A stretch of DNA of 64,000 bases from Akkermansia sp. (GCA_017398355.1 JAFQGD010000031.1:34912-98911); one strand, 5' to 3'. Shown: positions 27,766-37,768, numbered from the stretch's first letter. Program-made: numbers and translations. The notes: generated from the sequence alone by a model not told the origin.

Positions 27766-28845
27766 TCACTCACCCAAGACACTGGAGAGCATGCTGGCCA
27801 CCCCCTCGAATGCGGCAGCTACCATGCTTTGGCCCGGGTCTTCCAGCGCAACGGGATGCCCCTCGTCGCCACAGGTGCGGGTGCGAATATCCAACGGGAT
27901 GCGACCCAGCAGGGGTACGCCAAGCTTCTGAGCTTCGCGCTCGCCGCCACCTTCGCCGAAGATGTTGTACACCAAGCCATCGCTCGGGCACACAAAGTAG
28001 CTCATGTTTTCGATGATACCAAGGATAGGGGTATTCACACGTTGGAAAAGCCCCACAGCCTTGCGAGCATCGATAAGAGCCACCTCCTGCGGAGTCGTCA
28101 CAATGACAGCGCCGGCCAAATCCACCGTCTGCACGATGGTGAGCTGAATATCGCCCGTGCCGGGAGGCATATCAAGCACCAAGAAATCCAAACCACCCCA
28201 ATCAACATCGCGCAAGAACTGCTGAACGTAGCGGGTTGCCAGCGGGCCACGCACCGCCACAGGGGCGGCTTCATCCACCATCAGGCCCATAGAGAGCAGC
28301 TTGATGCCATGAACCTCCACCGGCAGGAATTGCTCTTTTTCGGAGCAGCCGGGGCGCTCCTTGGTGCCAAACATAAGCGCCATGGAGGGGCCATAGATAT
28401 CCAAATCCAGCAGACCGGTGCGGTACCCCAGCTTAGAAAGAGCTACGGCCAAGTTTGCAGAGACGGTACTCTTGCCCACGCCGCCTTTACCGGAAGCCAC
28501 GGCAATCACATGTTTCACGCCGGGCACGCTGGATTTCCAATCGGCGGGGTCATCATTGGCAGATGCTTTTTTGGATTTAGGCGCATGGTGTTCGATATTG
28601 ACATCCAATTTTTTCACGCCGGGAAGTTCCTTGACTACCCCCATCACGTTTTCGTAGATGTAGCGGGGTACATCTGCGTTTTTACTTTCTACAATCAGGT
28701 CTACCACCACGGCGCCGCCCTCGTTTACTTCGATGTTTTTAACAAGGCCGAACGAAACAATATCGCGGCTGAAGCCGGGATACTTAACTGTTGTGAGAGC
28801 TGCGCGAATGAGCTCAGGAGTGAGATTAATATGAGTTTCAGACAT
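27766..28845 (-). CDS. Mrp/ApbC-type P-loop ATPase (Fe-S carrier family) with altered CxxC
   Basis: 359 residues. An N-terminal MIP18/DUF59 domain (about 1-95) precedes a ParA-like ATPase with ASGKGGVGKSTVSANLAVAL near 115 and LDMPPGTGDIQLT. The family carries Fe-S clusters to apoproteins. In most members a CxxC near residue 287 binds the cluster; here it reads CPSD, so only one of the two cysteines is kept. Cluster transfer may therefore be impaired or use other ligands; some bacterial homologues also lack the pair. It follows terC by 15 bases. Confidence 0.88.
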   Translation of the reverse strand: MSETHINLTPELIRAALTTVKYPGFSRDIVSFGLVKNIEVNEGGAVVVDLIVESKNADVPRYIYENVMGVVKELPGVKKLDVNIEHHAPKSKKASANDDPADWKSSVPGVKHVIAVASGKGGVGKSTVSANLAVALSKLGYRTGLLDLDIYGPSMALMFGTKERPGCSEKEQFLPVEVHGIKLLSMGLMVDEAAPVAVRGPLATRYVQQFLRDVDWGGLDFLVLDMPPGTGDIQLTIVQTVDLAGAVIVTTPQEVALIDARKAVGLFQRVNTPILGIIENMSYFVCPSDGLVYNIFGEGGGEREAQKLGVPLLGRIPLDIRTRTCGDEGHPVALEDPGQSMVAAAFEGVASMLSSVLGE

Positions 28846-28860
28846 AAGTTCAAAGTTAAG

Positions 28861-29727
28861 TTAATTTTTGCTAAAACGGCGCCAAGGCATGCAGATGGTT
28901 TCGACCAACCAAGCAAAACCGGAGCACAACAGGCGGAACACATAAACGGCAGGCTGCAGGAAACGGTGCAAGCCACTGTATTTTTCATAGCAGATGCTCA
29001 GAGCTACGATGAATATGATGATGCAGAATTTCGGCAGCACCTCCATGTGGTAGTGAATTCCCCAGAAGGTATCCAAAGCATTCGATACTGTCATGACCAA
29101 CCCAACAAAGCCCACGAGAATGAATGCCGTATAGCCCAAAATGGGATGTCGGGCAATGATATCGATGCACCAGCCGGCCACAATTCGCAATGCTGCAATA
29201 CCAATGAATACGCCCAAGCAAACGACCCAGATGTGGAAATACTCGGGAATGTCCTTGGAGCCTTGCACCACACCAACAGCAGCCACCACGTTGTCCAGAG
29301 AAAGGGAAAGATCCATCAGCTCAATGCTGCAAATGGTCGCTAAAAAGCCCTTGCCTGCCGTTTTGAGTGTCGCCGAACCAGCACTTTCTTGCGCTTCTAC
29401 ATATGAGAATTTCAGGTGGTCGCAGGCTAAGTATATGAGGTATAAAGCCCCAAACCATTTAACCCACGCGTTGTGCATAAGCCATGCCACTAAGGCAAGA
29501 GCAATACCACGAAACAAATACGCACCTATAAGCCCCCACCGCAACGCTGCTTTTTGCTGATGCTTGGGCAAATGAGATGCCATGGCAGCTATGCCCAAGG
29601 CATTATCTACTGAAAGCAAACCTTCTATCAACACCAAACTGGCAATCACCATGAGGCTGGCTGATATAAAACCGCCCCAGTTCTGGGATACCATATCCAC
29701 AGCCATTTGAAATTCAGAAACAGGCAT
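28861..29727 (-). CDS. TerC-family integral membrane protein
   Basis: 288 residues, seven or more helices. The acidic metal-site motifs of TerC are present: EGLLSVDNALGIAAMASHL in the first half and ELMDLSLSLDNVVAAVGV in the second. TerC proteins are linked to tellurite resistance, manganese export and metalation of secreted enzymes. The ATG at 29727 is supported by a promoter whose -10 ends exactly 7 bases upstream; a start at 29769 would lie upstream of the promoter. It is divergent from the csoR-copA copper operon, so this is a metal-handling locus. Confidence 0.88.
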   Translation of the reverse strand: MPVSEFQMAVDMVSQNWGGFISASLMVIASLVLIEGLLSVDNALGIAAMASHLPKHQQKAALRWGLIGAYLFRGIALALVAWLMHNAWVKWFGALYLIYLACDHLKFSYVEAQESAGSATLKTAGKGFLATICSIELMDLSLSLDNVVAAVGVVQGSKDIPEYFHIWVVCLGVFIGIAALRIVAGWCIDIIARHPILGYTAFILVGFVGLVMTVSNALDTFWGIHYHMEVLPKFCIIIFIVALSICYEKYSGLHRFLQPAVYVFRLLCSGFAWLVETICMPWRRFSKN

Positions 29728-29734
29728 GGCGCGG

Positions 29735-29763
29735 AGTATACCACATCCCCCCCTGCTCCGCAA
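29735..29763 (-). promoter_or_regulatory. Promoter of terC, predicted leaderless
   Basis: Minus-strand TTGCGG (29763-29758), 17-base spacer, TATACT (29740-29735), then 7 bases to the ATG. Transcription should begin at the start codon itself. Confidence 0.7.
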
Positions 29764-29810
29764 GACCAAATCCTGTTACCACCTCAACTGATTCTCATTT
29801 GATATTAGAC

Positions 29811-29839
29811 TTGACAAATACCCCCTAGGGGTATATTTA
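29811..29839 (+). promoter_or_regulatory. csoR-copA promoter with CsoR operator in the spacer
   Basis: TTGACA (29811-29816), 17-base spacer, TATTTA (29834-29839), then 7 bases to the csoR ATG at 29847. The palindrome ATACCCC-CTA-GGGGTAT (29818-29834) fills the spacer and overlaps the -10. It matches the known CsoR operator type, so apo-CsoR bound here would block RNA polymerase and copper would release it. Confidence 0.88.
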
Positions 29840-29846
29840 TACAGAT

Positions 29847-30119
29847 ATGAATACGCATCCTTGCCACCGAGGGGAATTAACGCGATTGAACCGCGTAAGC
29901 GGGCAATTAGCAGGGGTAAAAAGGATGATAGAAGATGGGCGTTACTGCCCGGAAATACTGATGCAGTTGCGAGCGATACGAGCAGCCATACGCCGGATAG
30001 AATCCGGGATATTGCAAAAACACATGGAGCACTGTGTTGCCCAAGCGTTGAGAGACGGGACAGAAACAGAGTCTAAAATAGAAGAGCTGATGAAGATTTT
30101 TGACCGCTATGAAGACTGA
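29847..30119 (+). CDS. csoR: Copper-sensing repressor CsoR
   Basis: 90 residues, all-helical CsoR/RcnR family. The Cu(I) ligands are in place: C34 (GRYCPEIL), H59 and C63 (KHMEHCV), the C-x24-H-x3-C pattern of CsoR rather than the ligand sets of RcnR or FrmR. It represses the operon until copper binds. It overlaps copA by 11 bases, so repressor and pump are made together. The operator at 29818-29834 indicates autoregulation, and the promoter position predicts a leaderless mRNA. Confidence 0.93.
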   Translation: MNTHPCHRGELTRLNRVSGQLAGVKRMIEDGRYCPEILMQLRAIRAAIRRIESGILQKHMEHCVAQALRDGTETESKIEELMKIFDRYED

Positions 30120-32493
30120 TTCTCAAAAGCAGGCATTTAGGGTAAGAGGAATGAGCTGTGCCGCCTGCTCTGCAAGGGTAGAGCGCGCGGCAAGCCGTAT
30201 ACCGGGAGTCACGAGTGTACAAGTGAGTTTACTGGCGGGCACCATGCTCGTTCACTACGCCCCCCATCAAACGAATCCTGAAGAGATAGCGAGTACGGTA
30301 TGCAAGTTGGGCTACGCCACCACCCCCCTGGAATCGCAGGAAGCGAAACCGTACGATGATTCCACAGCCCCGATACGCCGAAGGCTCATTTATTCAGGCG
30401 CTTTGCTAATACCCATGATGTTTTTGCACCATTTTGGGGAATCTGCGTGGGGGGCATGGCTTCAATTAGCACTCCTTTGTCCAATTCTTTATTTTAACCG
30501 CATTTTCTTTAAAAGAGGTCTGGGGGCACTCATGCAAAAGTCTCCCAATATGGATACGCTCGTTTCCATCGGAGCGATAGCCTCTGTTGCCGATGGAATA
30601 TGTGAAATGTTGATTCACCACCGCGGTGAGCTTTACTTTGAGTCAGCAGCAATGATTCTCACGCTCATTTCCCTCGGGAAATGGCTGGAAGCCGGAGCAA
30701 CGAGGAAAACAAGTTCCGCAGTGGAAAAACTATCAGCTCTTTTACCAGCAACTGCTACGGTGTTGCGAGATAACGAAGTTCAAACAATCCCTGCTGATGC
30801 CGTTCTAGAAGGAGATATCGTCCTTATTGCTCCCGGGGAAAGTATTCCGGTGGACGGCACGGTAACACAAGGCCAATCCACGGTCAATGAATCATCCTTG
30901 ACCGGTGAAAGCTTACCCGTTGAAAAGACATTGGGAGATATGGTATATGCGGCAACGACCAACGGTAACGGTTTACTTCAAATTATCTGCAACAAAACAC
31001 GAGAAAACAGCGCCATGGCGGATATCATCCGTTTGGTTGGCGAGGCGGCAGCCACAAAAGCACCTATTGCGCGCATAGCAGACCGCGTAGCGGGTGTCTT
31101 CGTACCGCTCGTTATAGGAATCGCAATGCTCACCACCATCATCTGGCTTCTTGCCGGGAGCAGCGCCTCCTTTGCAATAAGTTGTGGCATAGCAGTGCTC
31201 GTCATTTCCTGTCCCTGCGCGTTGGGCTTGGCCACACCAGTGGCCATCATGGCAGGTGTGGGAAAAGGTGCAGAATGCGGCATACTATACAGAAATGGGG
31301 AAGCTTTGGAGCATGCCCGCAACATCACATGTATAGCACTGGACAAGACCGGCACCATCACTCAAGGTTCGCCCGCAGTATGCGATGTCATACCAGCAAA
31401 CGGACACAGCCGCGAAGAGCTATTGTTTCTGGCAGCAACAGCAGAAAGTGGCAGCACACATCCCCTGGCAGAAGCCATACGGCAAGCATGCTCGACATTA
31501 TCTCCGCGCACGCCGGATGAATGCCTTTATCATGCCGGTAGAGGCATGGTCGCACGAGTGAACGGAGAAACAATTTTGGCGGGCAATTCACAGTTGATGC
31601 AAGAGCACGATATTCAGTATGATGCAAGCACCTTGCTTCATCTTGCGCAAGAAGGAAAAACCCCACTTTTGTTTGCAAAAAACGGTGAACTTTATGGCAT
31701 CATTGCGGTGCGAGATCCTATAAGGCTCTGCGCCAAGGCCACCATAGAAACCTTGCAGAGCATGGGCATACGAATCTGCATGATGACGGGAGACAATGCC
31801 CGCACCGCTGCAGCCGTTGCCACCCAACTGGGGATTCAGGATTTTTGGGCGGAATGCATGCCGGGAGATAAAGAGAAGCGGCTCTCTCAGCTCCGGGAGG
31901 AAGGAGAAATCGTTGGCATGGTGGGAGATGGCATCAACGATGCCCCTGCTCTCTTGCGCGCAGATGTGGGCATTTCCCTTGCTACCGGTACGGATATTGC
32001 GAAAGAAAGTGCCGATATTGTTTTAGCTCATGATAACTTGCATGACGCAGTGAACGCCATTCGTTTAAGCCGTGCCGTCATCTGCAATATCCGCCAGAAT
32101 CTTTTCTGGGCTTTTGCCTACAACACCCTTGCTATTCCGCTTGCTGCCGGGGTATTTTATCCGCTTTTCGGTTGGTTATTGCACCCGGCAGTCGCGGCGG
32201 CGGCCATGGGCATGAGCAGTCTCTGCGTTGTTTCAAACGCTTTGCGTTTGCGCCATCTTTCTTTCTCTCAACCCAAACAAGAAAACATGAATACTATTAC
32301 ACTCACCGTCACCGGTATGATGTGCCCCCACTGTGAGCAACACGTCACCAAAGCATTACTTGCTCTCGATGGCGTGGCTTCTTGCATTGCCAGCCATAAG
32401 GACAACGCCGTCACGATTACAATGAACGCGCAAGCGGCTGACATGGCAGCCATTAAAGCGGCTATCACGGAAGCAGGCTATCAAGTGCAATAA
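30109..32493 (+). CDS. copA: Cu(I)-exporting P1B ATPase with an extra C-terminal HMA domain
   Basis: 794 residues from the ATG at 30109, inside the end of csoR. It exports Cu(I) across the inner membrane. Order: N-terminal HMA domain (GMSCAAC, C17/C20), membrane helices, [12 protein letters not shown] actuator motif, the CPC motif [13 protein letters not shown] near 367, the phosphorylated Asp in ALDKTGTIT near 411, [10 protein letters not shown], and [10 protein letters not shown]. After the last helices a linker leads to a second HMA domain starting [16 protein letters not shown] near residue 727. A CopZ-like chaperone thus appears fused to the C-terminus, which is unusual. An internal start at that Met (32287) could also release a free chaperone, but no good ribosome site precedes it. 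Confidence 0.94.
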   Translation: MKTDSQKQAFRVRGMSCAACSARVERAASRIPGVTSVQVSLLAGTMLVHYAPHQTNPEEIASTVCKLGYATTPLESQEAKPYDDSTAPIRRRLIYSGALLIPMMFLHHFGESAWGAWLQLALLCPILYFNRIFFKRGLGALMQKSPNMDTLVSIGAIASVADGICEMLIHHRGELYFESAAMILTLISLGKWLEAGATRKTSSAVEKLSALLPATATVLRDNEVQTIPADAVLEGDIVLIAPGESIPVDGTVTQGQSTVNESSLTGESLPVEKTLGDMVYAATTNGNGLLQIICNKTRENSAMADIIRLVGEAAATKAPIARIADRVAGVFVPLVIGIAMLTTIIWLLAGSSASFAISCGIAVLVISCPCALGLATPVAIMAGVGKGAECGILYRNGEALEHARNITCIALDKTGTITQGSPAVCDVIPANGHSREELLFLAATAESGSTHPLAEAIRQACSTLSPRTPDECLYHAGRGMVARVNGETILAGNSQLMQEHDIQYDASTLLHLAQEGKTPLLFAKNGELYGIIAVRDPIRLCAKATIETLQSMGIRICMMTGDNARTAAAVATQLGIQDFWAECMPGDKEKRLSQLREEGEIVGMVGDGINDAPALLRADVGISLATGTDIAKESADIVLAHDNLHDAVNAIRLSRAVICNIRQNLFWAFAYNTLAIPLAAGVFYPLFGWLLHPAVAAAAMGMSSLCVVSNALRLRHLSFSQPKQENMNTITLTVTGMMCPHCEQHVTKALLALDGVASCIASHKDNAVTITMNAQAADMAAIKAAITEAGYQVQ

Positions 32494-32520
32494 TTTCTGC
32501 GCTTCCCCTCCTTTATAAAA

Positions 32521-32553
32521 AACAGGCAGCCCATACTAAGCTGCCTGTTTTTT
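32521..32553 (+). terminator. Terminator between convergent copA and cassette B
   Basis: AACAGGCAGC (32521-32530) and GCTGCCTGTT (32540-32549), then a T run to 32553. A-rich bases on the left allow it to work for the minus-strand operon too. Confidence 0.88.
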
Positions 32554-32568
32554 GTTTTCTGGAGAGAA

Positions 32569-33480
32569 TCACTTGGTTGCTCCGCCTTCCTTCTCTAGTT
32601 TTTCTTTGGGAAGCACCCAGATATCAATGGCACCTTCTGCGTAGCGAGCGTAGATAGATTTGGGGTCAATGTTGCGCATTTCATAATAAAGTGCGCGAAG
32701 ACGGTTTGCAGATTGTCCATTGCGACGAGCATGCCCGGAAAGCGCAGCCAGCAGCTCCTGGCGCTGGCGCCGTGAATAGCAACCATTCGCTATCATATTG
32801 CGGATGAACGCATTAGCTTGTGTTTGCGACATATCCTGCAACAGCTGCACGAGCTTCAGCGGGTCATGTTTAAATCGCTCTGAAAGACCAATTTTATCTT
32901 TCTTGAGATTCAGGCCATTACCACTCATGTAGCGACTGGAAGGCACATCTAACTGCACATCCAAGGCTTGCGCCAAAAGTTTGGCTTGGCGGCCGGAGCC
33001 GGCACGGAGAGCTTTTTTGAGCAGTTTTTCCTGCTCATCATACAAATCAAGAAGCTCGCGAAGACGCTTGCCGGCTGTTTCGGGGTCTTTCATTTCTACA
33101 TGGTCCTGCACAGAGCCGCGCAGGTTTCCATCTCCATCCAACAGGAGGAGACAGGGCAAACTGCGGATTCCTCCCGGCATGTTGCGGTTTTTGCCCATCA
33201 GGCGTTCAATCTCCTTTTTCTGCTTTTCATCCGGCAGTTGGTAAACAGGGACCTGTAAGAAAACGCAATCTCGCACAAAAGGTTGCAATTTTCGCTGCTT
33301 GATGAACTCATCATATGCGCGTTCATTTGCTCTATCTATATTGGCCCCATAGCAGAAGAACACCACAGGCCGGTTCTTTCCCTTCTTGAGAGCATCATCA
33401 TAGGTGCGAGCATTGATGCCCAGTAGCGGCTGCGCCACAAGGAAGAGTGCACTCAACAGATATATAAACTTCTTTATCAT
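32569..33480 (-). CDS. Secreted thioredoxin-fold-like protein without CxxC (cassette B, second gene)
   Basis: 303 residues from the ATG at 33480 (an ATG at 33498 is also possible), beginning MIKKFIYLLSALFLVAQPLL, a signal peptide. It matches the cassette A protein at 4770-5873: RTYDDALKKGKNRPVVFFCYG, then a site with no CxxC, LPCLLLLDGDGNLRGSV and ALDVQLDVPSSRYMSG. The C-terminal part is basic and helical. The upstream 899-residue gene ends only a few bases before. The terminator at 32521-32553 closes the operon. A redox-inactive thioredoxin fold may bind partner proteins; function is unknown. Confidence 0.75.
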   Translation of the reverse strand: MIKKFIYLLSALFLVAQPLLGINARTYDDALKKGKNRPVVFFCYGANIDRANERAYDEFIKQRKLQPFVRDCVFLQVPVYQLPDEKQKKEIERLMGKNRNMPGGIRSLPCLLLLDGDGNLRGSVQDHVEMKDPETAGKRLRELLDLYDEQEKLLKKALRAGSGRQAKLLAQALDVQLDVPSSRYMSGNGLNLKKDKIGLSERFKHDPLKLVQLLQDMSQTQANAFIRNMIANGCYSRRQRQELLAALSGHARRNGQSANRLRALYYEMRNIDPKSIYARYAEGAIDIWVLPKEKLEKEGGATK

Positions 33481-33501
33481 CTCAGAAAAAAGGATCATGG
33501 G

Positions 33502-36201
33502 TTATTTCTTTTCATCTTTGGACGCAGAACCACTATCTTTGGGAGTTTTTATGGGTTTACCGTATACATAGAAACCTACCATATCAACAGTGGGTCCAAG
33601 TTCCGGCTGATAAGCACCCTCTACGCGCAGCTCCACGTAACGCGCTTCCGGTTTGGATTCCTTGAAGTCAAAGCGGGCGATAGAACCGGCAACCTGAGCC
33701 TTGCACTTGGGGCGAGACCAGTTTCGGCCATCGCTTGACACGGCAATGAAAAGAGGATCTACACCATTCCATGCCTTGTTAAAGAGTACGACTACACCAT
33801 TGACGGTACTCAACTGCTCCAGCTTGATTTTCATGCCGGCGCCTGAATTCATCTTGACAGGGACACTACCACCATGGCGCTGCAGCACACCCCAGTGGAG
33901 GCAGCAATGGGGCATTTGGTTTGGCGACAGTGTGACCAAGGTCTTCAGCAAGCCACGCTCAGACACAATGGAGCCGGAGAAGCGGCGGAACTTAAATTTA
34001 TTCTTGGGGAACTTCTTCTTGCACTTGCGATATGCCATCTTACCAATGGCACTGAAGGTGCGTGCATCATCATTCTTGGCCGCTGTGTAGATGGCTTCGC
34101 CCAAAGTTGCCCAAGTTGCATCTTGGTCTTTCTTGGTCGTTCGCGTACGGTTCATAGCGCTGATAATCAGCTCCAAGAACTCTTCTTGCAGCTTTTCCGT
34201 AGAGGGATCATCCTCTGGCAAAGCGGCGATGACATCCAAGCCCCAAGCCAATACAGCCGGAGCATAGTCAGCTTTACGCATCAGGATAGCAAGAGCTTCC
34301 TTCATGTAATTCTGTTTGTCATCATTGTTGGTACAACCGGCCATTTGGGAATTGAGAAGTTCATTGATATCCCAGCGATTGGTACCAAACGTCTCGCATT
34401 TCTTGAAGAATGAGGCAAAGAGCTTATTGCGTTCGCGGCGGTCGGGTACCACTTTCAAGAACTCCGGATAAACGAGACGGCTCAGCAACGTAGCCGCAGC
34501 ATGGTGATACTTGACTGCCATGCCTTCTACGATGCGTTCATGCAATTCATTCCATTTACCCTTGTTCGTGGGGTCTTTCTGGCGCAAATAGGATGCATAA
34601 GCGACTAGAGCCGGCCAGTTGAGAGGCTGGGTAATGGCGGCGGCTTCATAGCAATCAAATGCTGATTTCATCATCTTACGAGCAGCCAACAAATCACCCA
34701 ACGCAACCAACTGGTCCGACACCAGTGTGCGGTGTGCATCCGTGTACAAATCTTGTTGAAGAATCAGGAAATCCCATGCGTGAACACCCCAGAAGAGCTT
34801 TGCCGGTGAGTGCTGCCAGTAGATGGAATAGCCTTTCTGCCATTCCTTCCCTACACGCACGGTAAAGGCACAGTGCCCCGGCTCGCCCATTGTCATGGCG
34901 GGAATACCGTGTGCCAATGCAGCGTATGCGCCGTACTTGGAGCAAGCGCCGCACACACCACCAATTTCACGGTGAGCCCAGGCAATGGCATTCCCGGTAT
35001 ATTTCATCAACGGTGCCAAGTACTCTGCTGAGAAAACAGAGTCACCGGCCACATTCAGCAAGCGGTAAGTGAGCTGCCCACTCGCGCCGATATACCCTTC
35101 CACCGGCAAGTTTACATTATCGCGCTGCCATATCAGAGAACGTTCATCACCAAATTCATAGGTATGCCCGGTTACAATACGGGTATCCCAGTACTGCAAT
35201 TCATCAAAAAGCTTATTGAGTTTACCTGCTTGATAACTGCTAAAGTAGTATGCAAACCGCTTGCGCATGCGACTTGCGCCCCAGTTGCAGCGCGCAAATT
35301 CCATGGCTGTAGTGGCGGCGATGCGTCGCACAACGGGGTCTCCCATGTCTTCCATATAGCTGCGGTATAATTCTACCATGTATGAAAGTGCCACGTCCAT
35401 CTTTTCTGTGGGGCCGGAGTACATGAGACCCGTCATCCAATCCAAATCACTAGTAAGGGTGAACAGAAGATTGGTGCCCATCTTCATGCCGGCTATCTCC
35501 TTCATCTTTTCCGGTCCTACCTTACGCATCAACGTAAGACGAGCCAAATCTAAGCGATTTTCAGGAGATTCCAAGAACTTCCACACGGCTTCTTCATCTG
35601 CCTTGCCCAGCTTGGACATGATGCGCTCAGTGAGCATTTTCTGGATATCCGCCGGTTTTTTCCATTGATCCGGGAAAATATCTTCATTTGTGTAGCCGTT
35701 CGTGGTCTTTCCCTTTCGCGCAGCCAGCTCACGGTCGTACTTTTGAATGAGATTTTTGGCAAAACGCTCGATATTGGAATTATAGCTCTTGTCGCGGGGC
35801 TTGGGTACTTTTTGCTGCGCAGGGATGACGGGGATATCTTCTTCAATAATATCTTCCAAGGTCAGCTTTTCATCCTCTACGGTGTACGAAGCATTGGCAT
35901 TATCGCCGGCAGCCACAGAGCCATCCTCATCATCTCCGGAAGGTCCAGGCGTTGTTGTGGTTGCGACAGCATCTGTGCTATCATCTTCCTCATCCTCAAT
36001 TGGCTCTTCATCCGTATATCCTTCTTCTTCAATCACCACACCTTCAAAGACATCGGATTCTGTGCTGGCAGCCACAGGCTTATTCTCCTTTTCCGGCGGG
36101 GAAATTTTGGCAACGATAAGAGGTACGTACATGCCGGAAAAGAAGCCACACACAATTGCAGCCACCACGCCCAGCAAAAGATTAACTAGCTTTGAACTCA
36201 T
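33502..36201 (-). CDS. Large envelope protein, transglutaminase-like core with discoidin-like end (cassette B, first gene)
   Basis: 899 residues. N-terminal anchor helix (LVNLLLGVVAAIVCGFFSG), an acidic linker rich in Glu, Asp and Thr, a long helical region, then a Cys/His pair near 414-440 in GGVCGACSKYG and MGEPGHCAFTVRVGKEW. The C-terminal ~130 residues (FIAVSSDGRNWSRPKCKAQV) resemble a discoidin-like jelly roll. Layout and key motifs equal those of the 870-residue protein at 5851-8463. It is the middle gene of an operon with the zinc-ribbon membrane protein (33 bases upstream) and the thioredoxin-fold protein. Proposed role: a surface enzyme or adhesin acting on proteins or glycans. Confidence 0.75.
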   Translation of the reverse strand: MSSKLVNLLLGVVAAIVCGFFSGMYVPLIVAKISPPEKENKPVAASTESDVFEGVVIEEEGYTDEEPIEDEEDDSTDAVATTTTPGPSGDDEDGSVAAGDNANASYTVEDEKLTLEDIIEEDIPVIPAQQKVPKPRDKSYNSNIERFAKNLIQKYDRELAARKGKTTNGYTNEDIFPDQWKKPADIQKMLTERIMSKLGKADEEAVWKFLESPENRLDLARLTLMRKVGPEKMKEIAGMKMGTNLLFTLTSDLDWMTGLMYSGPTEKMDVALSYMVELYRSYMEDMGDPVVRRIAATTAMEFARCNWGASRMRKRFAYYFSSYQAGKLNKLFDELQYWDTRIVTGHTYEFGDERSLIWQRDNVNLPVEGYIGASGQLTYRLLNVAGDSVFSAEYLAPLMKYTGNAIAWAHREIGGVCGACSKYGAYAALAHGIPAMTMGEPGHCAFTVRVGKEWQKGYSIYWQHSPAKLFWGVHAWDFLILQQDLYTDAHRTLVSDQLVALGDLLAARKMMKSAFDCYEAAAITQPLNWPALVAYASYLRQKDPTNKGKWNELHERIVEGMAVKYHHAAATLLSRLVYPEFLKVVPDRRERNKLFASFFKKCETFGTNRWDINELLNSQMAGCTNNDDKQNYMKEALAILMRKADYAPAVLAWGLDVIAALPEDDPSTEKLQEEFLELIISAMNRTRTTKKDQDATWATLGEAIYTAAKNDDARTFSAIGKMAYRKCKKKFPKNKFKFRRFSGSIVSERGLLKTLVTLSPNQMPHCCLHWGVLQRHGGSVPVKMNSGAGMKIKLEQLSTVNGVVVLFNKAWNGVDPLFIAVSSDGRNWSRPKCKAQVAGSIARFDFKESKPEARYVELRVEGAYQPELGPTVDMVGFYVYGKPIKTPKDSGSASKDEKK

Positions 36202-36234
36202 AAAGTTATGTTAGTAAGATTGATTAATAAAAAA

Positions 36235-37761
36235 TTATTGGCGCTGGCGCAAAATATCCAGCGTATTTTTTGCAGAATGGCTAATAATGGAATCCGGATG
36301 ATTAAGCAACTTTTCAACTGCCGGTACGGATTTTTCCGTACCGTATTCACCCACATAGTTGAGGATGGTGTTGATGAGCTGCAATTTATCCGTATCGGCA
36401 AGCAACTTGAGGATTTCATCTTCAGCGCTTCCTCCCAATGAGGTGAGGATTCCATTCCATGCCACGGGATTAACAGCCCACATCTCCACGACCGGTGCTA
36501 TCATCTCATCTGGCACTTCTCGTATCAAAAATTGTATCACAGCAGCTGATGCCGATTCTCGGCGGGCGCGGCAATTCTGGAAATAGTTGCGGCAGAAATC
36601 TATCGTTCTCTTCTCTCCGGCCGGAGTATACACGATTAATGCCTCAATGAGTGCTCGGTGTGTATCCGGTTCACTTTGCCAAGGCTCCTGAAGAACTCGC
36701 AATAATGTAGCATGTATGTCTCTGCGCAGTGCTGCTACATTTGAATTCTTGAGGACCTGAGCAGAGGTACGAACGCGGAGCGGATCCAAGCAGGTTATCT
36801 CACTCAAATTGGCCTGCACAAATGCCGGGTTATGAGGATTCCCCAACACATCGGCAGAGTAACGGCAGACCATATTGGCGTGATCCGGCATAAAGCGAAC
36901 TTCATACAAGCCTTCTTCCGGCTTTGTATAGGACACACGGCCAAAGCGTGCCAGCATGCGTGATATGTTCTTAAGTTCACCACGCGCATTTGTCACCACA
37001 AAGAGTGCACCTTGAGCTCGCGTGTATGCACGGGTATACTCCGCTTCCAAAATTCGCGTAAGCGCATCTCTGATAATACTGCGAGTGGCAGAATTCTGCT
37101 GATCCATATAGATGGCGTAATGAGCCATGTGCGGTGTTTTAGAGCGCGTTTCATAAAACACAGCCAAATCGGACGGGGTCATGACCGAGCCGGGCTTGCG
37201 AACAGGCTCTTCCGGCTGCGTTGCGGGATCCTTCACAACTTCCTTTGTTTCATCCGGCAGCGGATCTACACTCTTATATTCCCATATTTCCGGAGCAAAC
37301 CACCCGGTGACCATCATGCTAAGCCCCACAATGCTAACTAGCAACTTGTGCCGACGAAATGATACGAACACCAACGCAGCAGCTATCCAGCATATACCAA
37401 CAGAAATAAAACGCTGGGAATCCATATCCAAACGGCTGATAACCGTTGAGTAAGTAGGACTATCCCCCAGCATGAAGAGGAACATACATATCAGGAAAAT
37501 GGACACACCCAACCCACAACGAAGCTTGCCGGAGACACTAAAGATAGCATTCTCTTGCAAATCGCGTTGCATGCTTATGGCTCTTTTTCTTTGTCTCTTC
37601 CCTGCGCGAAGAAGTGCTTTGTAATCTACGCCCCCATCATCCACTCCGATTTGCGCCTGAGGTGCAGACGAAAATTCTGCATTCAAACACTTAGGACACA
37701 CAGTCATCGACTCTGATGAACTGTGAAACTTAGAACCACACTTAGAACATTCTGACTCCAC
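36235..37761 (-). CDS. Zinc-ribbon membrane protein with HEAT-like C-terminus
   Basis: 508 residues from a GTG at 37761. The start is supported by a promoter whose -10 ends exactly 7 bases upstream. The N-terminus carries a zinc ribbon (CSKCG ... CPKC). Two or three membrane helices lie at about 80-165 (VSIFLICMFLFMLGD, ICWIAAALVFVSF, LLVSIVGLSMMVTGWF). The following ~340 residues are soluble; the end (KLLADTDKLQLINTILNYVG, VPAVEKLLNHPDSIISHSAK) looks like HEAT-type helical repeats. It is the first gene of the cassette B operon; cassette A has no adjacent copy. Function unknown. Confidence 0.7.
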   Translation of the reverse strand: MESECSKCGSKFHSSSESMTVCPKCLNAEFSSAPQAQIGVDDGGVDYKALLRAGKRQRKRAISMQRDLQENAIFSVSGKLRCGLGVSIFLICMFLFMLGDSPTYSTVISRLDMDSQRFISVGICWIAAALVFVSFRRHKLLVSIVGLSMMVTGWFAPEIWEYKSVDPLPDETKEVVKDPATQPEEPVRKPGSVMTPSDLAVFYETRSKTPHMAHYAIYMDQQNSATRSIIRDALTRILEAEYTRAYTRAQGALFVVTNARGELKNISRMLARFGRVSYTKPEEGLYEVRFMPDHANMVCRYSADVLGNPHNPAFVQANLSEITCLDPLRVRTSAQVLKNSNVAALRRDIHATLLRVLQEPWQSEPDTHRALIEALIVYTPAGEKRTIDFCRNYFQNCRARRESASAAVIQFLIREVPDEMIAPVVEMWAVNPVAWNGILTSLGGSAEDEILKLLADTDKLQLINTILNYVGEYGTEKSVPAVEKLLNHPDSIISHSAKNTLDILRQRQ

Positions 37762-37768
37762 ACACAAT

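Noticed and set aside
27709..29343. Open plus-strand frame of 544 codons
   Set aside because: Antisense to mrp and terC; low-complexity His/Gln-rich product without domains.
29789..29810. Fur-like box upstream of csoR
   Set aside because: TGATTCTCATTTGATA has too few matches to the 19-bp Fur palindrome; the CsoR site explains regulation.
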